This document shows, in pieces, positions 10,901 through 18,916 of a DNA stretch of 64,000 nt. Under the pieces are notes generated by a model. That model was not told the origin of the DNA. It saw nothing but the letters and a program-made list of their open reading frames with translations, and made no database searches. The stretch covers positions 1 to 64,000 of the forward strand of contig LGRX02003734.1 of NCBI GenBank assembly GCA_001247695.2, written 5' to 3'. Each line of letters begins with the position of its first letter. Within the stretch, counting starts at the first letter, position 1. Source of the DNA: Cymbomonas tetramitiformis. Its lineage: Eukaryota > Chlorophyta > Pyramimonadophyceae > Pyramimonadales > Pyramimonadaceae. Position numbers and translations under genes: made by a program.

Positions 10901-11077
10901 GCGGAGCTGCTCTGGAGAGATGAAAATGAGACAGATCTCAACGATGAAAGAGTCTGCGCTAATCCGGATGAAGCTGACGAGGAGCCGGTGACCTTGATGC
11001 CGGAGTACAGCCCTACGCCGCCTCCAGTGATGTCCGACGACAGCGAGTGGGACACCATGGGCTCCGAATCAGCCTAA
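7820..11077 (+). CDS. LTR-element ORF2: Dam-like / integrase / chromodomain / Dcm-like polyprotein
   Basis: The frame is open from 7820, just after TAG 7817-7819, so it overlaps ORF1 by 95 nt. Residue numbers here count from codon 7898. Residues 1-125 resemble phage-type Dam adenine methyltransferases, with YGPFDVDACCD just upstream and in frame, NPPY at 34-37 and FLLPDYDASW. Next comes an H2C2 zinc-binding domain (about 233-275, ending CLICQQTRP), then the integrase core with D305, D367 and E403. A chromodomain follows near 634-680 (YMVKWVGMP). From about 775 there is a C5-cytosine methyltransferase-like domain: LVLFCGTGS (motif I), VVSVDIQ, ASPPC with Cys838 (motif IV) and ENPRG (motif VI). 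Retroelements with Dcm-type enzymes are known from dinoflagellates and charophytes; both methyltransferase types in one polyprotein is unusual. Activity is inferred from motifs only. Protease, RT and RNase H are absent. Confidence 0.9.
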   Translation, partial: PTRRRWRSRSGSGKFEEISAQYGPFDVDACCDSMGVNHQVDTYWTECLKQQWRGKHVWCNPPYTKDSNLIERILRHFMAEWRADPKNTSAMFLLPDYDASWRTLIQPKYGLHVVKVFDLKDAKGHPTCLFESPDGGRPALRWPVLLVWAPAASRTRPRAKSARAPAAQSASEPMVTSGPAAKARATKGPLKACQFVKALRAEYERSPYLTMLKEELLAAPHQRTDTFRMVDDMIWRIAEGRYQLVLSSDSPLREIVVREAHESPAAGHTGRDKTLARIVRRFWWPRMNKDVTDWTRSCLICQQTRPRNNYPDGQLNPLQVPVRLWQVVSIDFVTGLPRTERGYDAFATFTDKLSKMVHVVPMLYSDSSAEQVARMYFDHVWRLHGAHMKIVCDRDSRFRDAFHMELHRLMGVQVASTTPYHPQGDGQAEHTNHTVERMLRAYVDANQTDWDLWCTPVEYAINDSRSAVTGFTPFELCYGHAPASQLDFFVEAALASRRGRAKGGRGDVVKKGTAHETARQFVQQLQTARDRLLVAQQQQVAQYDARHRARRYAIGDMVWVDATHLTPPGDRGLHKKLLKKRLGPMEVLEAFHSDRQMELAPEDRGPPAAYRLKLPPQWKVHDVFTVDRLTPVESGQDKFAGRSAEIPPPPVDVSGRKEMAVECIERSRTRRRSGRTWTEYMVKWVGMPRSENEWKTREDLEFDGVGRIGIPNRALQEFEKVEAKRQEREKSRVTRKREESAGAIWLTDPEELQADGMAWIPEERVDDEVGTFATVSSTSFMPSQGPGRGAARLQPSRRPIRILVLFCGTGSVERQFSKQFPGCEVVSVDIQNRWKPTHCENILHWDCRQFSPKHFDVIWASPPCTEYSHAKTVGIRNLRGADRQVRRTLEIIKYLQPSFYFIENPRGRAPHGLHTRRCMQGLPPPHLATYCKYGMPYKKPTHFWTNAPITTLKSCDPENPCDFKRRYGRHEKMAQSGSASRESGDPRPGMGAGWHVYGIPATLLKQLFSSLPVEQPVGAIAAVCEYLAELLWRDENETDLNDERVCANPDEADEEPVTLMPEYSPTPPPVMSDDSEWDTMGSESA

Positions 11078-11117
11078 CGACTGTGCATCTAAGCACAAGG
11101 GAGGACGCTTCCCACCT

Positions 11118-11132
11118 GAAGGGGGGGGGAGT
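11118..11132 (+). other. Polypurine tract
   Basis: A purine run with nine consecutive G residues ends one or two bases before the 3' LTR, the expected place for plus-strand priming. Confidence 0.85.
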
Positions 11133-11648
11133 TGTGCTAGGACAACACACGGTGTCATGCGCGGATGACTCAGCAATGTCATACATGCCAGAAGTGTCAT
11201 ACGCGCCTTACAGCATTAGCGCCCGAGACCCCTGTTGAGGAAGAGACCCCCCTTATATGGGAGTACACAGTACCACTGTACTGTGTAATAATGTGACATG
11301 TAGAATACTGGCACATCATACTGCATGATAATGTAGTACAAGCATATGATAGGTTGATGAGACTTGGCCATGCTGACTAGGATTACCTCAGAGAGCTGAG
11401 TGAATAAGTAATGGCCAAGGCCAAAGAAACAGTCGAGATTTCTAGAGTAAAAACAGCCGCATGGCAAAAGTCAATATAATACCTAATTCTTACTGCAAAT
11501 ATATGCAATGAGTCTGGACATAGTTCCTAAGAATCGGCATAGCTTGATTAGTCTTATATAGTGCATAATATAGAACCCTGCACTATATATGATCCATCAG
11601 TAGTTTCACAGTCACTGTCAAGTAGAAGGTTTAGTACTGCCTCCTACA
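11133..11648 (+). repeat. 3' LTR (516 bp)
   Basis: Partner of the 5' LTR: TGTGCTAGG...CTCCTACA, followed by the target duplicate GCACG at 11649-11653. Differences from the 5' copy are G/T after CCCCTGT, C/T in ATAGG(C/T)TGA, T/C in CAGT(T/C)GAG, A/G in AATCG(A/G)CAT, and one extra A. Confidence 0.95.
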
Positions 11649-12089
11649 GCACGGCTAGGTGGGCCCGGGTTGCATAATCGATGAAAATGACATTTAGAAG
11701 TCGCAAGAAGTTTCAAGAAGTACTTAGTGGTTAAAATAAATCATCTAGAGGCAATATTTTATATTTTTGATAATTGTAGTGGCCACAGGGCTGCTTACAG
11801 GTCGCGGATGGGCTGCCGTACATACATTGCATATCTTGCGGGCGCGTGAGATATGCAAATGATACGGAGAAGTTATTAGACGTGGTGAGAAGTATTTAGA
11901 GGTCATCCGTAGGCAATGAGAAGCGAAATTTCACATCGGGACATATTCACGGGGTGCTGGGGAGCTAATTTCGTCTGTAAAATGGCTGCAAAGCAGAAAT
12001 TGCATATATTGCGGGCGCGTGAGATATGCGAATGATACGGGGAAGTTATTACACGTTGTGAGCCCGTCCACCTAGCCGTGCTACATGCC
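11649..12089. mobile_element. MITE-like segment split by the LTR insertion
   Basis: If the LTR element is removed, GGCATGTAGCACGGCTAGGT (starting at 4371 and resuming at 11654) faces its exact reverse complement at 12068-12089, a 22-bp perfect inverted repeat bounding about 450 bp. Inside are two ~60-bp direct copies of a segment with gcgggcgcgtgagatatgc, at 11829-11888 and 12003-12062. The retrotransposon landed within the left arm, so the duplicated GCACG is part of it. A clear target duplication for this small element is not evident. It may instead be an intron-borne repeat of the surrounding transposon. Confidence 0.6.
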
Positions 12090-15079
12090 CTACAGAAACC
12101 TCCACCGCCAGCCGCATCTTCCAAACGACGATTGACTCAGCAAATTTTGCCCTGCGAGGACTTTGAACTCGAATGCGAAATAGTCCTATCTGGACTACTC
12201 GATGAGGTGTGCCATGCGTACGTACATACCTGCCACACCGCAACTCGTTTTGCCTGCGTGTGGTGGCTTGCACTCGGGTTTCAAGCAACTGAAGCGTGCG
12301 TATGGCTCACTTGCGATATTCTTCCGTCCATGTGTATGCAGGTTTCGGAGCCTGACGAAATTATGGCGAAGTCCTTGGTTGACGACCTGATCAACGAAGC
12401 ATTTGGCGAAGCGTGTCGACGTGCCCGCCAACGTAAGATTTCAAAAGTGCAGGAACGCATCACCACGCGGGAGGGGGCTCCCGTTGCTGCTGGTGACAAG
12501 ACCATTCGACAGTCAGGGAAGCGAAAGCAGGATCGCTTGTTGACTACGGTCCAGAAGCAGCAAAGTGCGCACTCATCTGCGATTGATCTCCGCGTCGAGA
12601 ATAAATGTAGCGCAAAGCGGAGGAAGTTCAACGATAAACAGCGGGCAGAAGTTTTGCATATGCTGGAGGATGTTGAGCAGGACCGTTCTATCAGTAACAA
12701 GATGGATCACGTTGCCAAGCTATCCGGGATCACCCAGGGCATGGTTTCTTCCTGGAGCAAAAAGCGGGATGAGATTTTTAAGGGCGCTGCTGATGAGACA
12801 CTTTCCAATCTGTTTCGCAAAGCGCAGACCAAACAGACGACTAGCTACTGGCCTCTTGCTGAAGCCCAACTTTTCAAAGAGTTTAAGGCAAGGCGTGCTA
12901 GGAGGAATCGGAGGGTGCCAAAACGGTGGCTCATCATACAGTAAACACTCGATTTTAAGAAAAAGGAATTTTAGGTCAGCCTAGCAACTTTCTTATTTAT
13001 ATAGAGATCTTAAATATGGAGTGTTATGTGTTAAATATTGTGAAGAAATCAAAAAAGCTGGCTACTTTCTTATTGGCGGGTTTTCTTATTACTGGGTGAT
13101 TACTGTACGCATGCGAGCCCTTATCCGTGAGCATCACCCTGACTCCTCTCACGAATTCCAGGGTTCCCACGGCTGGCGACAACGTTTTTGCCGGAGGTAC
13201 AAGCTTGCTCCTCGCAGGAAGTCAAACAAAAAAACCCAAACCTTTGGAGGAACGCCTTCCCGCCCTGCGCACCTTTCACACGAATTTGCGGCGTATGTTG
13301 TCGTATTCAGCAAGTGATCAAGCCCTAGCAATTCCACCTCGCGAGCTAGGGGCATGTGCAAGCGGAACGCCTTTCAGCACCAGCGTGGCGTCTGCTCCTA
13401 TTCGTGCCACAGACCGAGGCACGAAAAGGCGACCGGATCCGGACAACGATGCTTCTCTATTGCATGAGGACGACCTTCGTCACAGTAAGTGGGGCAGGTT
13501 CCCTCCGCATGCACGTTTGAATGTCGACCAGGTGCCCATGCCCTTCGTCTTCCACGCTGGGCGTTGCGATACTTATGAATTCAAGGGTGCCAAGCGGGTG
13601 CAAGTGTCGGGAAACGGTGGTGGCTCCATGTCCAAGAGGCAGGCGACAGCACAGTTGGCGTTCCGGCCGATACGTGCTATTCGTAAGAAAGACGGCTCGA
13701 TTGTCGAACTCCCACAACCACGCCCTGCTATGGTCTTCCGTGGTAAAGGGCGAGTGAAGCAGGAGGAGATTCTAGCATATAATCCTAACGTTGACGTTTA
13801 CTGGCAGGATAATGCTTGGGTCGACCGCGTCGTAGCTCCTGCGTGGGCGAAGCGTACTATGATGCAGTTTGCTAAGAATGACGCTGCTGTTTTTGCTAAA
13901 GCTGGACTCGGAGATCTTGTCCCCACTGAATATTTACTTTTGCAGGATAACTTGGATGCACAAAAGGAGGAGACCTACAAACAGGTGCTTCTGAGTGAAG
14001 TGAAGGCAACGTCGTGGTTTGGCCCAGCCCAAGCAACAGATTTGTGGCAACCTGTGGACCAAGGCTACGGTCGTGAGGTCAAGCGGGAAATGGATGTTTG
14101 CCAAGAGGATTGGCTCGAAGATGATCATAACTTGGAGCGTTGGGAAGACAACAAGCTCGCCACGAGTGACAAACGAGTTTGTCTAACGCACTGGTTGGGG
14201 GAGTCGTGTGAGACCGTGAATTCGGCATGCAACTTGTTTCGCTACTTTCAAAAGGGCGGTCTTCTGATGACAGTGAATGGGGAGGGCGACGGAATGATCA
14301 CGCCTGAGGGCACTGCGGGCTACACTTTCCCGGAACCTGACTTGGCACCCGATGCCGTGGAAATGCTAAAAAGTGTTGCAGAGATCCTTCCTGAAAGGAG
14401 TGATAGTGAAGATGAGGACCATTGTGATAGTGATGGTGGTGCGGAAGAGTATTTGGAGGGCGACGACGAGACCGAGGTTGCTTGGTATCTTCCTGCAGGT
14501 TTCGTTGTGCGGGAGCAATTTCGTGATCCGACCGATGCGAACGGGAAGAAAGCTCTGGTGGGGAGGTCCATCATGTTTTTTTGGGAGGGTGCTGGCTGGT
14601 GCAAAGGGGTCATCAAGACGGTGCTTACCAGCAGCCAACAGGCGAAGTGTGCAGGTAACTATGAAGTCCTTTATGTAGATGGCGACAAGGCCAACAACCT
14701 GCTGTTGCATCGAACCTACTCGTGGGGAGATGAAGCGGAGTATGGTAGCTGGGTGCTGTTGCAAAAGGCAGTGGTTGGGGAGGAACCGAAGTCCACGTGC
14801 AAGGAAGTGCGAGCCATGCCCAGCGAACAGCCTCAACCGCAAGAACTCGACGTGCATGCCGAAGGCGGTGGTGAGAAATTTAGTGCAGGTGCACGTGTGC
14901 AAGACGATATTTTTGGACCTGCGACTGGTTTGTATTTGGCTTGCACGCACTCAGTGAAAGCAGGTGAATGTAACAGTTGCTCCCGTAACGGCACAGACAA
15001 GGCCTATGCTGTTTTGAAGTTTGATAGTGGCAGAGTAGGTGATCGTCGGGGATGCGAGCATCTTTCTGTTCTGCAGTGA
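12078..15079 (+). pseudogene. Pogo/Tigger-like DDE transposase, frame-broken
   Basis: Three plus-strand frames make one family-like protein. 12078-12944 carries basic segments and a Psq-type helix-turn-helix (LSGITQGMVSSWSKKR). A phase-0 intron at 12207-12341 (gag|gtgtgc...atgcag) is plausible. A frame ending at 13317 has the CENP-B-type second helix-turn-helix (SHGWRQRFCRRYKLAPRRKS). From 13127 to 15079 lies the DDE_1 core: D134 in NVDQVPMPF, D274 in LLLQDNLDAQ, D311 in LWQPVDQG (residues from codon 13127), followed by an acidic region and a Tudor-like tail. The switch into the last frame falls at an A7 tract (13229-13235), where one base less would restore the frame. The 12945-13100 stretch is an intron or insertion. 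All three catalytic Asp remain, so inactivation is recent or partly due to sequence error. Confidence 0.8.
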
Positions 15080-15184
15080 AACCATTCACTTAACTTGCAA
15101 AAACTTAACTGGTTCTCCTATTATTGACTTATTGTGTGGTTCAAGCGCTGAAAATCTGCCTATTGTTTCGTTCCAGCGCTAAAA

Positions 15185-16163
15185 ATCTCCTTGTGCAAAA
15201 CCTTTATATAGGCTGAATTTCAGCACATATATAGGCTGAATTTCAGCTCATGTAATATAGGCTGAATTTCAGCTCATATATAGCCTTATATAAAGGCTGA
15301 AATTCAGCTCATATATAAACTGAATTTCAGCTCATATATAGCCTCATATATATATATATATATAGGCTGAATACCATATATAGGCTGAATTCCAGCTCAT
15401 ATATAGGCCGAGTTTCAGCTCATATATAGGCTGAGTTCCAGCTCATATATAGCCTCATATATATGCTGACTTTCAGCTCATATATAGGCTAACTTTCAGC
15501 TCATATATAGGCTGAATTTCAGCTCATATATAGGCTAAATTTCAGCTCATATATATAGCCTCATATATAGGCTGAGTTTCAGCTCATATATAGGCTGAGT
15601 TTCAGCTCACATACAGGCTGAATTTTAGCTCATATATAGGCTAAGTTTAAGCTCATATATAGCCTCATATATAGGCTGAATTTCAGCTCATAACTAGGCT
15701 GGGTTTCAGCTCATATATAGCATTATATATAGGCTGAATTTCAGCTCGTATATAGGCTGAATTTCTGCTCATATATAGGCTGAATTTCTGCTCATATATA
15801 TACTCATATATAGGCTGAATGCCAGCTCATATATAGCAGGCCGAGTTTCAGCTCATATATAGGTTGAATTTCAAGCTCATATATGGGCTGAATTTCAGCT
15901 CATATATAGGCTAAATTTCAGGTCATGTATAGGCTGAATTTCGGCTCACATATAGGCTGAGCTTCAGCTCATATATAGGCTGAATTTTAGCTCATATATA
16001 GGCTGAGTTTCAGCTCATATATAGCTTCATATATAGGCTGAATTTCAGCTCATATATGGGCTGACTTTCACTCATGTATAGGCAGAATTTCAGCTCATAT
16101 ATAGCCTCATATATAGGCTGAATTTCAGCTCACATACAGGCCGAATTTCAGCTCATTTTTCAT
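15185..16163. repeat. Minisatellite of ~23-bp hairpin-prone units, about 40 copies
   Basis: The unit is approximately GGCTGAATTTCAGCTCATATATA, with many single-base variants and occasional shorter units reading TAGCCTCATATATA. Each unit holds the imperfect palindrome GCTGAATTTCAGC. It lies between the transposase stop (15079) and the right transposon end. Confidence 0.9.
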
Positions 16164-16176
16164 TATCTCCGGTCCC

Positions 16177-16310
16177 GATATTCTTAGCTCCTGGCGGGTT
16201 AAGAATATCCCCATTTCTTTTTGCGCGGTGTTGATATTCTTAGCGATTTTTGCACAAATCCGCTAGCGATATTCTTATAGCATGATATTCTTAAACGCGA
16301 ATCATTACTG
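16177..16310. repeat. Right terminal inverted repeat and subterminal motifs
   Basis: GATATTCTTA occurs at 16177, 16233, 16268 and 16284, and inverted (TAAGAATATC) at 16200. The block ends ATCATTACTG at 16310, followed by TA. The last 28 bases pair with the left terminus at 22 positions. Confidence 0.65.
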
Positions 16311-17698
16311 TACTGCTCACCTTTACCCGCTTTCTTGCACCTTCCGCAAAAGGGCTTCGCCTTCTGGTCGTCACGGTCGAAACCGACCGCAGGCAACGGG
16401 TGCGTGCCGACACGGAATCCCCGCTGCGTGCTGCGCTGCTGCTGCTGCCGCTGCTGACGCTGCGGCTGCTGTCGCTGCTGCTGCGCCGGTGGCGCGTCCG
16501 GCCCGCGCTGCTGCCGCAGCAAATCCTGAAGCTCGTTGATCTTGTTGAGGAGGGCGCCGTACTCGGTGCTGCAGAGCTGCGCAGAGATGCCGCTCTTTCC
16601 CGAGACTGCCTTCCCCGTCCCCGTCTGCGCCCAAGCCTGATAAATCTCCACCACAAGGGAGCGGAGAGACGCCAGAGAGACATGGGCGAGGTCAGCTGCC
16701 AGAGGGTACCGCACCTTGACCGCAGTGTAGAACACTGGGTCCAGCCGGTTGTACAGCGAGAGCTTCCTGGTCTCCTCGGTGGGCGTCCAGTCCGTAGCTT
16801 TGTTATCCCGCACCAGACGCTGTTCCCGAGCCAAGATGGGCTGCGGATCAGTGTCCGCGGGATAACGCAACGCGGCGTGCTCCTCCTGGTGCGACTCACG
16901 TAGCGCCACTGGCACGCAGCCCTTGATGATGTCCACAAGAGCTCGCCGTCCATCACGGCCAGACGAGGCGTCGGTGCCAGTCAGCCAAACGTAGGCGTTG
17001 CTGTGTTTCTCGACAACCAGAGCCAGAACGTCGTAGAGCAAGCCGTTGACCTTGGTTACCACACGAGCCAGAGGGTCGTCGAGGTCAAAGGATGCCAGCT
17101 CCAGCCCAGCCGAATGAAACTCCGTACGCAGCTGCACCACCAGCTCGGAGAGGAGGCCAGCGTCGTCCGTACCGCGGAAGTGGTGCTTCTTGTCCCCAAG
17201 GACATCCTCGCGGACACCCTTGGCCCATTGGCGGTGTAGACGCGCTTTGTAGATGTCGTCAACCAGCTTGCTCTGCTCCTGTAAGTACTTCCTGGTCGCC
17301 ACGTCTGCATCCTCGTTGGAAGTCGGAGCGGGGGTCGGAACAGTTGGCGTACGCACCGTCGGACTGTTCCGAACCCCGTCTAATAGCCTCAGTGAGGCGT
17401 CAATGTCACTGTCCCTGTCCAGGGACTTCTTCGCTCGGGTCAACATACCCATGCTCTGAAAAGCCAGAGGGGAGGTGGTACGCAGTCGCGCGGTTGGGTG
17501 TGGTAGCGGGAAAACGGTAATGGTCAGCAGCGGAGAGGAGCCAAGAGAGTGGAGCGGCGAGGGGCACTCGAAGATGTCGTCGAAGTCGAAGGTGTCGCGA
17601 ACACCAGCCCAGAAAACAGTAACCAGCAGAGCCAGTGCCGGTGCAAAACTGGATCCGAACATTGCTAAGACTAGTCCGTAACGAGGCGCGGTCCCCAT
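16311..17698 (-). pseudogene. Gag fragment (N-terminal and middle part), LTR retrotransposon
   Basis: Read on the minus strand from ATG 17698 (MGTAPRYGL); an internal MGMLTRAKKS could be the native Gag start. The product has a Thr/Pro-rich linker, a long helical region (KYLQEQSKLVDDIYKARLH), a block shared with the 2.35-3.29 kb copy, a Q/R-rich stretch and the beginning of the CGRCKKAGKG knuckle. It is cut at the knuckle by the right end of the DNA transposon. LTR sequence lies about 150 bp upstream (17855-18172) in the correct orientation, which supports the identification. Together the two gag copies would cover the full protein. Confidence 0.7.
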
Positions 17699-17854
17699 GG
17701 CCGCCACTCCCAGTTGCTTACCGCAAACAGTTCATACCATAAGTCCTAGCCGCACCCAAACGCGCCCGCGCGCACCACCTCTCCAAGCGGCCGTTTAGCC
17801 AACCATGGCCAAATCAGCAAGTGGAATAAAAGCGTGGATGGGGCCACGACCTAC

Positions 17855-18172
17855 TGGAATATCCTAGTTCACTAGATATCAGAAACTCCCGAACTGTGTG
17901 GATAAACTCCTAAGATAAATAAACCCTAAGCTAGATATACCCGGAACGGTCTCGGACGGTTTCGGAGTCTAGCCTACCTGTGACACAGCGTGTGTCACAG
18001 CACGAACCTATAGATCAGTCAGCAGTCCAGTGTTGGCCTAGGAGTCTGTCATAGGGGCCTGACCGGGACTCCCAGTCAGGGCTGCCTATACAGATTTCAG
18101 CATATTGCGTTTTGCTGTTACCGTTCAATAACAGCAGCGTCACACATACTGTTCGCATAGCGAACCGTGACA
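17855..18172 (-). mobile_element. LTR (5' end) of the gag-bearing element
   Basis: On the minus strand it begins TGTCACGGTTCG at 18172 and ends at ATTCCA near 17855, a 318-bp LTR with TG...CA ends. Partial copies lie at 504-754 and 4247-4314. It includes an interrupted palindrome TGACACAGCGTGTGTCA. A primer site downstream is not clear. Confidence 0.7.
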
Positions 18173-18916
18173 TGAATAGCCCATCGGCCTTAAAAATGTA
18201 GATAATTAAATATTTCAACAAATGGTCAGTATTTAAAAAAAAATCCATTAATTAAATAATTGGTAGACAGGCTCCGCACTAAAAGAACAAAGAAAAAACT
18301 TTAAATATTCAATTGTTTTCAGCCAATCAACAAACTTTTGTCCCAAGTTTATTGCACCCGGATTCAGGAATAAAAATCAATAAAGTAGACACGGAATAAT
18401 AATAGTAAAACATTTACGCTAACAAAGGGGACAAAGTCCTGAGAGTGCGGTATCCCTGCAAAGCAGGCTAGTGAAAACACCAGGGGCTACTCCCTCTGCT
18501 ATAGCGCGCCCACAAAGGGGCTCCACCCACTTTTCAGCGGGGTGACATCTAGAGAAAAAGCTAAGTGCTAGGCAATCAAAAACTCTAGAAGATGGAGAAG
18601 CAGCCATGACCGGGTGGGTGGAGGGATGGTCAATCTGAGCGGTGGGAGGAAGTCGAAGAATTAAGGGGTTTTTGGAGACGTTGAGGAAGGTGGCCGTGGT
18701 GGGGCGGGGAGAGGGGTGGTGGCGGGGGAGGGGAGGGGGGGGACGGCCCCTTCCCTTGGGGAGACGAAACCATCTTAAATCGCAAGACTTTTGAAAATTA
18801 TTGCAGGAGGGTTTGAAGGAAGTCGTTTGACTGTTGCACGGCTTCTGTTTCTGTCATGGTTTCACTGCTCGAGATGTCAACTGTATGCGGGTCAGTGTTT
18901 AAGGTGGTGGTGGTGT
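18173..18916. other. Gene-free; G-rich tract on plus strand
   Basis: No gene is visible. Positions 18606-18760 are very G-rich (ggggcggggagaggggtgg and similar) and could form G-quadruplexes. On the minus strand this C-rich tract would be the 3' untranslated region of the element in the next entry. Confidence 0.5.

Larger units (their letters stand above)
4384..11648 (+). mobile_element. LTR retrotransposon with integrase, chromodomain and two methyltransferase-like domains; no RT
   Basis: A structurally complete insertion: 5' LTR, tRNA primer site, leader, two overlapping ORF regions, polypurine tract, 3' LTR and 5-bp target duplication GCACG. Integrase of D-x61-D-x35-E type plus a chromodomain place it with Ty3/gypsy chromoviruses. 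ORF1 is a basic/aromatic repeat protein instead of a recognisable CCHC Gag. ORF2 begins with a Dam-like domain and ends with a C5-cytosine methyltransferase-like domain. I find no aspartic protease, reverse transcriptase or RNase H motifs anywhere in 4899-11132. It may be a deletion derivative that relies on enzymes supplied in trans, yet its LTRs show it moved recently. It is inserted inside a terminal inverted repeat of a small element. Confidence 0.9.
3291..16310 (+). mobile_element. 13-kb composite DNA transposon (pogo/Tc1-mariner-like), carrying a nested LTR element
   Basis: The block is bounded by 28-bp inverted termini (CAGTAATGAT...), has GATATTCTTA-type subterminal repeats at both ends, and contains a DDE transposase split into 3599-4156 and 12078-15079. 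The right end is followed by TA, the target dinucleotide of Tc1/mariner/pogo elements. Without the 7.26-kb LTR insertion (4384-11648) the element would be about 5.75 kb, including a ~1-kb minisatellite at 15185-16163. A ~590-bp gag segment occurs on both sides of the block, in the arrangement of a very long direct flanking repeat. A TA transposon alone would not produce that, so the history includes recombination or gap repair. Inference from layout; the ends are visible but degenerate. Confidence 0.6.

Noticed and set aside
4899..11132. Reverse transcriptase in the LTR element
   Set aside because: I looked for YxDD-type, aspartic protease D(T/S)G and RNase H motifs in all plus frames between the LTRs and found none.
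15185..16163. CRISPR-like array of short palindromic repeats
   Set aside because: Units are contiguous with no unique spacers, vary in sequence, and lie in eukaryotic transposon DNA.
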